This document shows, in pieces, positions 21,551-31,800 of a DNA stretch of 64,000 nucleotides. Every line of letters begins with the position of its first letter. Within the stretch, counting starts at the first letter, position 1. The notes below the pieces were generated by a model, which did no database searches, was not told the DNA's origin, and saw nothing but the letters and a program-made list of their open reading frames with translations. This DNA comes from Pelagicoccus enzymogenes (GTDB lineage: Bacteria; Verrucomicrobiota; Verrucomicrobiia; Opitutales; Opitutaceae). The DNA lies in assembly GCF_014803405.1 (NCBI RefSeq), contig NZ_JACYFG010000032.1, forward strand, positions 62,001 to 126,000, given 5' to 3'. The position numbers were made by a program, and so were the translations under genes.

Positions 21551-24241
21551 ATGGCTACACTGAACAAAGTTCCAGAGAGCGCAGATACTGTTTCGAGCCT
21601 TCGTTGCGAAGGGCTGGAGTCGCCGCGCTTGATTGACTCCGAGAGGCCTCGATTTTCTTGGAAGATTGTGAGCGTCCGTCGCGGTGCCTCCCAAGGCGCT
21701 TATCAGCTGAGGGTCTTCTCCAGTGGGGCTGGCGGCGAGATCTTGCACGACTCTGGGAAGGTTGAATCTGACAAGTCGCAATGGGTTCAGGTGGATGGTT
21801 TTTGCGCGAAGCCGAGGCGAGCCTACCAATGGCAGCTTAGGATTTGGAACGAGCGTGGCGAAGTCTCTGAGTGGAGCGAGCTGGCTTCATTCGAGACCAG
21901 CTTGATGGGGGAGCCTTGGCCCGCCCAATGGATAAGTGACGGGAGAAAGGTCGAGCTCGGTGAGGCGCCTCCAGCTCGGTATTTCAAGAAGTCGTTCCAG
22001 CTTCCGCAAAAAGCCATGCGAGCGACGCTCTACGTATCCGCTTTGGGAGTCGTTCAGCCTTGGCTCAACGGTGACCGCGTCAGCGACGACTGTTTCTCTC
22101 CGGGGTGGCCCGACTATCGCAAACGCGTTTTTTATACGAGTTACGATATTTCGGATACCTTGAAAGCCGGTGAAAACGTGATCGGTCTTGTGTTGGGGGA
22201 CGGCTGGTACAGCGGGACTCTGTTTTTGGATCACCAATACGATCCGACCCCCAAGGTTTCGGCGTGGGTCGAGATTCTAGCGGAAGATGGAAGTATTGTA
22301 AATTTGGTGACGGACGAAAGCTGGGAGGGGTGTCAGGGGCCCATCCGAGCGAATGGGATCTATTTTGGAGAGACCTTCGACGCCCGCTTGCATGATCCTG
22401 CTTGGTGCGAACCCGGGCGGCGGTGCAGAGAAGGCTTCCCCGCTGTGGTAGAAAGTTCGCCCGGCATACCGATGGTTCCGAGGCATTCGCCCCCGGTAAG
22501 GCCGATCGAAACCTTGCAGCCCATGGAGGTTCGGAAGACGAAAGCGGGTGCTTACCTGTATGACTTTGGACAAAACATGGTCGGTTGGGTGCGCTTGATT
22601 GTGAAGGCGAAGGCCGGCCAGGAAATCTCGCTTCGCTTCGGCGAGATGCTGGAGTCGGACGGGGAGCTGCACACGGCGAACTTACGCACGGCGAAGGCGA
22701 GCGCTTCTTATATTGCCAAGGGAGCTCCTGAGGCGGAGGCATGGGAGCCGAGCTTCACCTTTTTCGGATTTCGGTACGTGGAACTGAGTGGAGTGGAAGA
22801 TACGCAAGAGCATTCTGTACTGGGGATCGTGGTACACACCGACTTGAAGCGTACTGGGACGTTTGAGTGTTCAAACCGGCTTCTGAACAAGCTTTATTCC
22901 AACACCCTGTGGGGGCAAAAGGGGAATTTTTTGGAATTGCCTACGGATTGCCCGCAACGCGATGAGCGACTGGGTTGGACTGGCGATGCCCAAGTCTTCT
23001 GCCATACCGCGCTGTATAACATGGATGCCGGAGCGTTTTACCGGCAGTGGTTAGCTGCGGTGCGAGACAGCTTCGAGGACGGACCGGACGGCGGTTTTGC
23101 AAGTGTTGCTCCTTTCACCGGATTTTCCCATGGAGCTGCCGGCTGGGCGGATGCAGGAGCTATCGTACCTTGGACCGTTTGGCTTCATACGGGAGACCGA
23201 GCGTTGTTGGAGGAGAATTTCGAATCGGTATGCGATTGGGTTGACCTCATGCGCGAATCCGCTCCCGACGGTATCCGCGTCAGCAAGGAGGGCTGGGGGG
23301 ATTGGTTGGCTCCTTGGCACCCTCAAGGGGAGGCTCCCACGCCTTACCGATTGATCGCAACAGCTTACTACGCATACTCCACTCAGATCGCGATTTGGAT
23401 GGCTAAGGAACTTGGGCGCGCGGACAAGGTTCGCGAGTACGAAGAGCTGTTACCCGAAATCAAAGCTGCGTTCCAGCGCGAGTACATTGCGGAAGATGGA
23501 AAAGTCGTGAGCGATGAACAGACCGCTTACCTATTAGCCTTAGGCTTTGATCTGGTGCAGGACGAAAAGCGTGAAGCGATGATCGAGCATCTTGTGTCGG
23601 CGCTGAGGGCCAAGGAAGACCATCTGTCTACAGGATTCATTGGCACGCCCTTAATAGCTCCGGTACTCAGCAAGTGCGGTCGGTCGGACCTCGCCTACAG
23701 GGTGGTCTTGCAAGAAACGTATCCAGGTTGGCTATACAGCGTTAAGAATGGAGCGACGACAATTTGGGAGCGCTGGGATAGCTGGACTCCAGAGAAGGGC
23801 TTCCATCCAATGGGGATGAATTCCTTCAATCACTATGCCTACGGATCTGTGGTGGGTTGGTTTTACGATACGATTGCGGGTATCAAGCCAAACCCGGAGT
23901 TCCCCGGATGGAAACGCTTCCGCATCGAACCAGAAATGGGGGGTGGGCTCAAGTATGCCGCAGCGACCTTGCAAACTCCCTACGGAGAAATTGTTTCGGC
24001 GTGGAGCAGGGAGGTCGACCGAGTCGATGTCGAAATCAGTATCCCAGCCAACACTTCTGCGAGTGTTTCGTTGCCCGCTGAGTCGGTCGCAGCCATCAGC
24101 TCCGGGGGGGCGAAGATTACGGATTCGCAATGTATCGAAAATGTAAGGCTGGAATCGGGACGCGTCCACTTTAGCTTATTGTCGGGTCAGATCCGTTTTA
24201 GGATAGAAGCGGACGGCACTTTGGCAGAATCAAGAATTTGA
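21551..24241 (+). CDS. GH78 alpha-L-rhamnosidase, cytoplasmic type
   Basis: I chose ATG 21551 (MATLNKVPES) because the longer frame from 21458 would read through the terminator at 21499-21538; this gives 896 residues. GH78 enzymes release alpha-L-rhamnose. The N-terminal beta domains (about 20-330) contain RPRFSWKI, SPGWPDYRKR and GETFDARL. The catalytic (alpha/alpha)6 domain follows with DCPQRDERLGWTGDAQ, where Glu472 is the expected general acid, then GWGDWLAPW, and WERWDSWTPEKGFHPMGMNS near the end. There is no signal peptide, so it probably works on imported oligosaccharides. It opens an operon with GH3 (18 bp gap) and an MFS sugar carrier. Ulvan is built on rhamnose, so this fits ulvan use; other rhamnose-containing glycans are possible. 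Confidence 0.95.
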   Translation: MATLNKVPESADTVSSLRCEGLESPRLIDSERPRFSWKIVSVRRGASQGAYQLRVFSSGAGGEILHDSGKVESDKSQWVQVDGFCAKPRRAYQWQLRIWNERGEVSEWSELASFETSLMGEPWPAQWISDGRKVELGEAPPARYFKKSFQLPQKAMRATLYVSALGVVQPWLNGDRVSDDCFSPGWPDYRKRVFYTSYDISDTLKAGENVIGLVLGDGWYSGTLFLDHQYDPTPKVSAWVEILAEDGSIVNLVTDESWEGCQGPIRANGIYFGETFDARLHDPAWCEPGRRCREGFPAVVESSPGIPMVPRHSPPVRPIETLQPMEVRKTKAGAYLYDFGQNMVGWVRLIVKAKAGQEISLRFGEMLESDGELHTANLRTAKASASYIAKGAPEAEAWEPSFTFFGFRYVELSGVEDTQEHSVLGIVVHTDLKRTGTFECSNRLLNKLYSNTLWGQKGNFLELPTDCPQRDERLGWTGDAQVFCHTALYNMDAGAFYRQWLAAVRDSFEDGPDGGFASVAPFTGFSHGAAGWADAGAIVPWTVWLHTGDRALLEENFESVCDWVDLMRESAPDGIRVSKEGWGDWLAPWHPQGEAPTPYRLIATAYYAYSTQIAIWMAKELGRADKVREYEELLPEIKAAFQREYIAEDGKVVSDEQTAYLLALGFDLVQDEKREAMIEHLVSALRAKEDHLSTGFIGTPLIAPVLSKCGRSDLAYRVVLQETYPGWLYSVKNGATTIWERWDSWTPEKGFHPMGMNSFNHYAYGSVVGWFYDTIAGIKPNPEFPGWKRFRIEPEMGGGLKYAAATLQTPYGEIVSAWSREVDRVDVEISIPANTSASVSLPAESVAAISSGGAKITDSQCIENVRLESGRVHFSLLSGQIRFRIEADGTLAESRI

Positions 24242-24259
24242 ATACAGACATTTCAGTTA

Positions 24260-26530
24260 ATGAATAATCAATTACCATTGTACCGCGATGCGAGCGCTTC
24301 GGTCGAAGCTCGAGTAGAGGACTTAATGTCACGCATGACGCTGGAAGAAAAGGTTGCCCAGGTTCAGGCGGTAAGCTTGCGAGACTCGACCGCAGCTGAA
24401 GAGGGACTCGCGGGCATCGTGAAAGCGGTACGTGACGGAATTTCGCAAGGGATTGGCCAAATCGAGAATACCTTCGATCCCAGATCCCCCCAGGAGAGCG
24501 TGCGAGAGGTCAACGACTTGCAGCGCCAGCTACTCGAAGAAACGCGACTTGGCATTCCCGCTCTGGTTGGAAGCGAGTGCGCTCACGGACACGCGGGCAG
24601 GGAATCGACTATCCTACCCGTTCCGCTTGCCATGGCGTCCAGCTGGAATCCTGAGCTGGTGCAGGAGGCGTTTGATGTCGCAGGCCGGGAGGCCCGGGCC
24701 CGAGGCGCCCATGAAGCGCATACGCCTGTACTCGATCTCGGTCGCGATCCGCGTTGGGGCCGTATTGAAGAGACCTTTGGTGAAGACACCCATCTTGTTT
24801 CGCAAATGGGGTTGGCAGCGGTCGCAGGATTGCAAGGTGGGCGTAGTGGCAATGTGGATGCGGATCATATCATCTCGGCTCCTAAGCATTTTGCCGGCTA
24901 TGGACAGGTGGTAGGAGGGCGAAATTTCGCAGCGACTCCTATCGATAGCCGGACATTGCGCGATGAAGTGTTGCCCCCGTTCAAAGCCGTTGTGCAAGAA
25001 GCCAATGCTCTGGGCATGATGGCCTCGCACTGCGAGGTCGATGGGGTGCCTGCCCATGGAAACCGGGCCTTGCTGACGGACTTGTTGCGTGAGGAATGGG
25101 GATTTCAAGGGTATGTGGTTTCTGACTACAATGACGTGCCGCGATTGGAGTTTTTTCAGCGGGTGGCCGAGACGGTGGAGGACGCCTGTGAAATGGCTCT
25201 CAGCGCTGGGATGGATGTAGACCTTCCGGTGGCGCAAGGGTACCAGCATTTGCTGAAAGTGATTCAGGAGCGTCCGCATTTGGAGGAACACCTTGACGTG
25301 AGCGTCAGGCGAGTGCTGCGACTGAAATTCAAGCTTGGCTTGTTTGAAAACCCTTTTGTTGATGAAACGAGAGCTCTCGAGGTGGTAGACTGCAAAGCGA
25401 ACCAAGAGGTTGCGGAGCGAATCGCAACGGAGTCGATCGTAATGCTGAAAAACGATGGAGGCATTTTGCCCTTGCAGCGTGAGGAGCTGAAGTCGATTGC
25501 GGTCTTGGGGCCGAATGCGGACTCGAAGCAAGTCGGCAACTACACTGTGGGCCGGACTGGGATATCCAGCTTCTTGGACGGAGTCCGCGCGGTGGCGGGC
25601 GATCGGCTGGAGGTTCGCCACTGCAAAGGTTGTTCCATAGCCGAGGTCGGCTGGGATGGCGCGCAGTCGACCCTGCATCAAGCGAGCATGGAAGCGGAAG
25701 AGGATAGCATAAGCGAGGCGGTGAATATTGCCGCAAGTTCCGATGTCGCCGTGGTTTGCGTGGGGGGGACCACCGAAACCAGTCGGGAGGCCTTTTACGT
25801 GGATGGCATCAAGGGGGACCGGGCGACGCTCGGTTTGCTGGGGAATCAGCTGGAGCTCGTGCGGCGGGTGGTAGCGACCGGAACCCCTACGGTCGTTGTC
25901 CTGCAAGGGGGGCGCCCCTATTCGATCCCTGAAATCGAGCGCTTGCCGGTTGCGATCCTGAACACTTTTTACCTAGGTCAGGCGAATGGAGCGGCTTTGG
26001 CAAAAGTGGTATTTGGCGAGGAAAGTCCCAGTGGTCGTTTGCCGCTGACGATACCGCGTTCGGTGGGGCAGCTGCCAGTCTACTATTCGCAGAAGCGCAT
26101 TTCCTTCTACAAGGATTATTTGGACGAGGAGCCGGGACCGCTTTATCCCTTTGGCTTCGGCCTAAGCTACGCTCGTTTCGAATATGCCGACCTTCGTTTG
26201 CAGGCGGCTGAAATTTCTCGCGAGGAATCGCTCTGTTTCTCTCTCAAGGTTAAGAACGTGAGCGCCTTTGACGGTGCGGAGGTTGTGCAAGTGTATTTGC
26301 GCGACAAATACGCCTCGGTGGTACGACCGGACAAGCTTTTGGTGGCATTCCAGAAAGTGAAGCTAAAGGCGGGCGAGGAACGTCAGTTGAACTTTGCCCT
26401 GAGTCCGGAAAAAGACATGTCCTTCACTGGGCGAGGTGGCGTTTCCGGCGTCGAAGCGGGTGCGTTCGAGCTCGAAGTAGGAGGTTCGAGTCGCGACGTG
26501 CGGCTGGAGGGGCGCTTCGAAGTAGTGTGA
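24260..26530 (+). CDS. GH3 beta-glycosidase (candidate beta-xylosidase/beta-glucosidase)
   Basis: A 756-residue retaining beta-glycosidase. The N-terminal barrel carries VGSECAHGHAGR (103-114), the conserved Lys-His (209-210, APKHFAGYG) and GYVVSDYND with nucleophile Asp289. The second alpha/beta domain (about 390-610) includes VVCVGGTTETSREA, which supplies the likely acid/base region. A fibronectin III-like C-terminal domain (about 650-756) follows FGFGLSYARFEY, completing the standard GH3 order. There is no signal peptide, so it is cytoplasmic. The gene follows GH78 after 18 bp. In ulvan loci of other bacteria a GH3 enzyme removes xylose, so beta-xylosidase is a reasonable guess, but GH3 specificity cannot be read from the sequence. 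Confidence 0.94.
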   Translation: MNNQLPLYRDASASVEARVEDLMSRMTLEEKVAQVQAVSLRDSTAAEEGLAGIVKAVRDGISQGIGQIENTFDPRSPQESVREVNDLQRQLLEETRLGIPALVGSECAHGHAGRESTILPVPLAMASSWNPELVQEAFDVAGREARARGAHEAHTPVLDLGRDPRWGRIEETFGEDTHLVSQMGLAAVAGLQGGRSGNVDADHIISAPKHFAGYGQVVGGRNFAATPIDSRTLRDEVLPPFKAVVQEANALGMMASHCEVDGVPAHGNRALLTDLLREEWGFQGYVVSDYNDVPRLEFFQRVAETVEDACEMALSAGMDVDLPVAQGYQHLLKVIQERPHLEEHLDVSVRRVLRLKFKLGLFENPFVDETRALEVVDCKANQEVAERIATESIVMLKNDGGILPLQREELKSIAVLGPNADSKQVGNYTVGRTGISSFLDGVRAVAGDRLEVRHCKGCSIAEVGWDGAQSTLHQASMEAEEDSISEAVNIAASSDVAVVCVGGTTETSREAFYVDGIKGDRATLGLLGNQLELVRRVVATGTPTVVVLQGGRPYSIPEIERLPVAILNTFYLGQANGAALAKVVFGEESPSGRLPLTIPRSVGQLPVYYSQKRISFYKDYLDEEPGPLYPFGFGLSYARFEYADLRLQAAEISREESLCFSLKVKNVSAFDGAEVVQVYLRDKYASVVRPDKLLVAFQKVKLKAGEERQLNFALSPEKDMSFTGRGGVSGVEAGAFELEVGGSSRDVRLEGRFEVV

Positions 26531-26715
26531 ACGGAGATTAGATAAGATGCAAAAGGACAAAGAATTCCTTACCTCTTCATTGGTGTTTCTAATTCTTCAC
26601 CCATAGCTTTGATGATTTGCGGCTCTGTCGTTCACCTTGCGGATCCGCTGTCATCCCCAATTGCCCCATTTGGTCCCATACGCGGATCAGTTGCCCGGCA
26701 TCTCCTTATTAACTA

Positions 26716-28089
26716 ATGCAAGCGACAAAAGATACGGAAGCGAAAGCCGCGGAAACGCCGAGCAATGAATCGAGAATGAAGAAGTTCTACGGGCCGGGCG
26801 GCTTTGCGGAGAACATCTCGGTGAACGCGGTTGCCCAGTTGGTGAACCCCGTTTTTGCGATCGCTCTCGGCGTCGATCCGGTACTCGTCGGCTGGGCGAT
26901 GGCGATCCCGCGCCTGTTGGATGCCTTCACCGATCCGCTTATGGGCTCGATTTCCGACAACTGGAAGGGGCGCTTTGGACGTCGTCGGCCGTTTATCGCC
27001 TTTGGAGCCCTCTTCAGTGGCCTTTGCGTGGCTGGGATCTGGTGGACGCCAGAGGCTGCTTCGACTGACTTCCAGTTTTATTGGCTTCTCTCGGCCCTCT
27101 TGGTTTCAACGGTGGGGACTACCAGTTTCGCGGTGCCGTACGTGGCGCTGGGTATGGAGACCGCGTCGTCGAAGCATGAGCGAACCGCTTGGATGGCATG
27201 GCGCTCGTTTTTCCACAAGCTCTCGGGGGTAGGGGTGCAGTGGATGTACTATCTCGTGACGCTCTCCATTTTCACCGGAACCCTGATGGGGGCCAAGGTT
27301 GTGGGAGCCATGGTGGGCTTGATCATTGTGGTGACGGGATTGCTGCCGGCCCTGTTTATCAAGGAAAAGGATCATCCGGCACAGACGGTCGAGCGGGTTC
27401 CGCTTATGAAGAGTTGGAGCTTGACGTTGAGGGACAGGAATTTCCTCGTGCTCGCCATCGCCACGGTACTGATCTTCTCGAGTATCCTCTTAGTCGATAC
27501 GCTCGGTTTCTTTTTGATGGTCTATAACGTCTTTGGCGGGGATGAGGCCAAAATGGGATTTTTCAAGGGCATCGGAGGGACCACGTTTCACGTCGTGGGG
27601 ATCCTGTGCATACCGTTGATGGCTGCTTTCGCGAAGAGGATCGGCAAGCGGCGGGCCTTCGAATTTTGTACGGCTTCCATCGTGGTGGGCGGTATAGTCA
27701 AGCTTTTCGTGTACGTGCCCAACGCGGACTGGTGGGTGATCGTGCCAAACTTTTTCCTGGCTCCCGGTCTGGTAGCGGTGATCGTGCTCGCGCCCTCCCT
27801 GATGGCCGATGTTGCTGCATACGACGAGGAGAAGAACGGTACCTCTCGCCAGGGCATGTACGCTGCCAGTCTAGCCTGGGTGACGAAACTGGCCCTTTCG
27901 CTTACGTCAGTGGGGTCCGGGTACGTTTTGAAGTTCTCTGGTTGGGTGCACGAGTCAGGGATTGACCAGGCTCCGGGGACGTTCGACAAGATGCGTTGGG
28001 TCTTCAGCATGGGCACCATCGCGCTTGCGATCGCAGCTTCTCTCGTCCTGAGGCTCTACAATTTGGAAGAGAAGGAAGAAAACTTGTAG
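26716..28089 (+). CDS. MFS/GPH-family sugar:cation symporter
   Basis: A 457-residue inner-membrane carrier with about 12 hydrophobic segments. The stretch RLLDAFTDPLMGSISDNW followed by KGRFGRRRPFI near residues 70-100 is the hallmark of the glycoside-pentoside-hexuronide (GPH, MelB-like) group. It presumably moves mono- or disaccharides, including possible uronate disaccharides, from periplasm to cytoplasm with H+ or Na+. The 185-bp gap after GH3 is larger than the GH78-GH3 gap, so an extra promoter is possible, but no clear one is visible; a 19-codon frame there (from ATG 26548) has no support. The shared terminator at 28219-28249 closes the unit. The first ~25 residues are hydrophilic; a later start such as MKKFYGPGG is possible. 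Confidence 0.93.
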   Translation: MQATKDTEAKAAETPSNESRMKKFYGPGGFAENISVNAVAQLVNPVFAIALGVDPVLVGWAMAIPRLLDAFTDPLMGSISDNWKGRFGRRRPFIAFGALFSGLCVAGIWWTPEAASTDFQFYWLLSALLVSTVGTTSFAVPYVALGMETASSKHERTAWMAWRSFFHKLSGVGVQWMYYLVTLSIFTGTLMGAKVVGAMVGLIIVVTGLLPALFIKEKDHPAQTVERVPLMKSWSLTLRDRNFLVLAIATVLIFSSILLVDTLGFFLMVYNVFGGDEAKMGFFKGIGGTTFHVVGILCIPLMAAFAKRIGKRRAFEFCTASIVVGGIVKLFVYVPNADWWVIVPNFFLAPGLVAVIVLAPSLMADVAAYDEEKNGTSRQGMYAASLAWVTKLALSLTSVGSGYVLKFSGWVHESGIDQAPGTFDKMRWVFSMGTIALAIAASLVLRLYNLEEKEENL

Positions 28090-28218
28090 GAGAATCGATC
28101 TCTTGCCTTACGGAACATGACGTTGCGACAGGGTTGCGAATGGATCCTTAAGTTGCCAAGGCCAAGTAGAGGTGCGACGAGGCGATCACATTAGAGTCAT
28201 ATTACACGTTTTAGGATG

Positions 28219-28249
28219 CGGGCGTTTTCGCAGGCGCCCGTTTTTTTTT
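28219..28249 (+). terminator. Intrinsic terminator of the GH78-GH3-MFS operon
   Basis: The stem CGGGCG / CGCCCG (28219-28240) is followed by nine T. It lies 130 bp after the MFS stop. Confidence 0.85.
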
Positions 28250-28625
28250 GCTTTGTCCAACGTTGCGCGTGGGGCTAGCGTCTGCTGTTAGCAGCTGGGT
28301 TTTCGGTTGAATGGAGGGCCTACCATTCCTGGCTCAGCCTAGCTTCCGTAACGGGATCGAAGGTCCGCGAATTGTCGATCGCCTGTGTCAAGTCTTGTCG
28401 AGCCTCCGAAGGGAGTGAGTTTGTTCTGAAAATGCATTTGTATAATGCAAAAATGCATCGATTTATGCCCTTGAACAAGGCTCGAGACAGCGGGAGCTCA
28501 AGATGAGCGGCGACAGAATAGGGGGAATGCGAAAATGTGCGGAGAGGAATAGCATGTATGTTTGGGGGCGATTTTGTGTTATATGGATTCAAAAGAACAA
28601 ATAAAAAGGATACCGTACATTGTTA

Positions 28626-28637
28626 GATACGTATGAA
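28626..28637. promoter_or_regulatory. Conserved upstream motif, copy 4 (GATACGTATGAA)
   Basis: The last base is 239 bp before the ATG of receptor 3. The core ATACGTAT is a perfect palindrome with central CG, the style of LacI-family operators. Relative to its gene this copy is inverted compared with the minus-strand copies, which favours a protein-binding site over a promoter hexamer. Confidence 0.5.
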
Positions 28638-28875
28638 TTAAGGTAAACTCTCTCCCGTTATTTACCCAACGCATCTTACCGATGCATACCCCACAGACTA
28701 CCTGTTTAGTGCGTTGCTGCAGGCGTACGTATACGGGTCGCTGTAGGCTCACTTTGGAGATGCGGTGGGGGAGGGCGCCAGTTTGTTTCCCCACAGAGAC
28801 GGCTGTTAGGACACAATCCCGCTGTCGTTGGTACAAACGAGCGACAGTTGATTCTATCAAACAAACCACACATCT

Positions 28876-31800
28876 ATGATTATACCTAAAACAATTGAGC
28901 GAGGATCTTCGCTCGTACTGGTCGCTGTCTTGGCAGGCGGGTACGCTTACGCCCAAGACTCTGACTCCGAAGAAGAAGTCTTCGAACTGTCACCTTTCGA
29001 GGTGTCGAGCAGCGATGACGTTGGATACCGTGCCAACTCGACTCTAGCAGGTTCCCGTCTCAACACCGAACTGAAGGACGTAGCCGCCTCCGTTTCCGTT
29101 CTCACGTCCGAATTCTTGGATGACGTAGGCGCTTCGGACATCGAAACAGCGTTCGCTTATGTTGCGGGTGTCGAGACAGCACTAGTAACCGATACCTCGG
29201 AAAGAGGAAGCTCCGGCGAGCTGCAGGATAGCAGCGTCAATACCCAACCGGGCAACAACCGCGTGCGTGGACTTGCGAGGGCGAGCTTGACGCGTGACTT
29301 CTTCGAGTCAGGGAATGGCAACCTTGATCGCTACAACGTTGATCGAATTGCTCTCGTACGCGGTCCGAATTCGATTCTCTTCGGTCTCGGCAGTCCAGCA
29401 GGTATCATTAATTACACTACAAAGAAGGCAACGACCGGTAAGGATATCAACGAGATATCGCTCAAGGTTGACAGCTTCGGAACCCGCCGGGCGGCATTCG
29501 ATTTTAATAGAGCGATTGGTGAAACGTTCGCCATCCGCTTGATGAAGTTGGATGAAAACACCAAGAGCCAATACGATACTTCCTTCGATAAGGATGATCG
29601 CTTGACCGTCTCACTGTTGGCGAAGCCGTTCAATGGTACCAGCCTGCGCTACAACTTCGAGATGACGGACAACGATGCTCGTCGTCCGAACTATTCGTTG
29701 CCGATCGACAATATCTCGCACTGGGTGGCTCAAGGACGTCCTATTTGGGACATACGCGATCCTGCGAACCAAGGCGTTTTCCCGGCGACGAATTTCCCAG
29801 GCGGTCCTTCGGGCAGCGCCAATCCTGCGTCTCCGGAAACGTTGAACGGAGGGGTTGAGGAAATAAACAGCCCGTTCCCGTTCACCAACATCCAGTTCTT
29901 CCTGCCAGGTAGCGAAGACCCTACGGTTCCCTTCATCACTACCAAGGGCGCGGTAGGGTTCCGTGATCTCGATGAGAACGGGAACTATAGGAATATCAAC
30001 CTGGTGGAAGATGATACGCGGCTCGTTTTGGCGCGAAGCCGCAGTGCTTTCGACCAAGTCGATAACTTCATCAACACCAGCGTAACCGATCCACGCATCT
30101 TCCCGATCTACGATATCAACCTTGCGGCCCTTCCGGGCAACAGCCAGAACCGGGAGAGCGAGACGCATCATGTGAGTTGGACTCAGAAAGTGACGGAGGA
30201 CTTCCACTTCGAGGTTTCAGGATTCAAGGACAACACGACGAACGTAAATGTTTCTCGTTTCAACGGTGCGGATCGTGCCGTATCGATCGATCTTAATCCC
30301 GTCTTGCTTGATGGTGTCACGGCAAACCCTGGTTACCTCCGACCCTACATTTCGGGTCGCGGCGGTAAGAGCGAGAGGGAAGACGATCGTGAAGCGTATC
30401 GTTTTTCGGCTGCCTATGATCTCGATTTCAGAGACGTTAGCGATAAGCTAGGATTCTTGGGAAGGCACGTTTTCTCCGGTTCGCTCTTTGATAGCTCTGC
30501 AACGGACACCAATTTTGGCGCTAGCCCTAGCTCGTTCAATTCGGATGACGCATTGACCTTCGGCCTAAACCGCTCGATTTACGGGAGCTGGGTTTTTCAG
30601 AACTGGTATTTAGGCGACCCCTTTACGGCCGACCAGGAATTTCCCAACTACACTACCTACACGACACAAGACATCGATCCGAGCACTCCAATCTCTGTCT
30701 ACCGACCTGAAAATGGGGCCACTATAAACGATCCACTGGTTTGGGGATACTCGAGCCCAACGCCTACAGAGACGACCTACAGTCGCGCCTCTTGGAATTC
30801 GCTCGACGTCGAAGGTGAAGGCATTACCTGGCAAGGGTATCTGTGGAACAACAAGATCGTAACGACTCTCGGCTTCCGTGAGGACACCGTGACCTCGAAG
30901 TCAGCGAACCAAGACCGTGACGAACTTACCGACTTGGTCGACCCCAGCAATCCTGATGTCTGGGGACCTGCCATTCACGAACGCGAAGCGCTTGCACGTG
31001 ACATGGACCCAGATGCATCGCAAACCGGTTCAACCAGCACCAAAGGTATCGTATTCCATGCCTTCGACTGGCTATCCCTGCATTACAATGAGTCGGACAA
31101 CTTCGAGGTAGGAGCCCTTCGTGTCTATCCAACGCTTGACCCAATCCCAAATCCCTCCGGCGTAGGCGAGGACATTGGTATTGTGATGCGCCTCTTCGAG
31201 AACAAACTGGAGGTCAAGCTGAACCGTTTCGAATCGTCGCAGAAAAACGTTTCCGGTCGCGGTACGCTCGCCAATACGGCTCGTTTCGGAGTCAACACCT
31301 ACGAGCGCTTCGCTTGGGCGACCATTCGTAACTTTCGTAACAACCGTATCCGCGATTACGACAACGGTAGATACATGGAGCTTGAAGGCGTGCGACTCAG
31401 CCAGCAGGAAATGGAAGACTACTTCCGTTATGCCTGGTACGATCCTGATGCTCCGAACAAGCTTAGCGAGCCGACGGAAGCCCGCTACTTCGCCCCCGCG
31501 AACTCGGACGATACGGTCGACGTCGACGCCACTGGCTATGAACTAGAGCTTACCTATAATCCGACCAAGAATTGGAGAATCGCATTCAACGCGACTAAGG
31601 TGCAGACCATCCAGGACAACATTGGTCCTGGCTTCAATGAATACGTCGATGCTCGTATCCAGATTTGGGATAAGACTTGGAAGCCTTGGTCCTTGTATGA
31701 AGCGGATGGTACTCTCGTTCGCTCAGAGCCAGGTATTCGTTTCCAAGATCGTTCCGTGCAAAAGTACATGATCGACGAGTATACGAATCGTATCGTGGCG

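Larger units (their letters stand above)
28090..28875. other. Intergenic region between MFS gene and receptor 3
   Basis: No gene is supported. It contains the operon terminator (28219-28249), a cluster of AATGCAT words around 28430-28460, the motif at 28626-28637 and a leader of about 239 bp that shares the 11-mer CACAGACTACC with the receptor 1 leader. Confidence 0.5.

Noticed and set aside
24614-25906. 430-codon minus-strand frame opposite GH3
   Set aside because: The GH3 catalytic motifs are on the plus strand; the antisense frame is Arg/His/Gln-rich without domains.
26548-26607. 19-codon frame between GH3 and the MFS gene
   Set aside because: Too short, without a convincing ribosome-binding site or any homology cue.
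28441-28446. TATAAT hexamer upstream of receptor 3
   Set aside because: No -35 box at a proper distance, and it lies 430 bp before the gene beyond the conserved motif.
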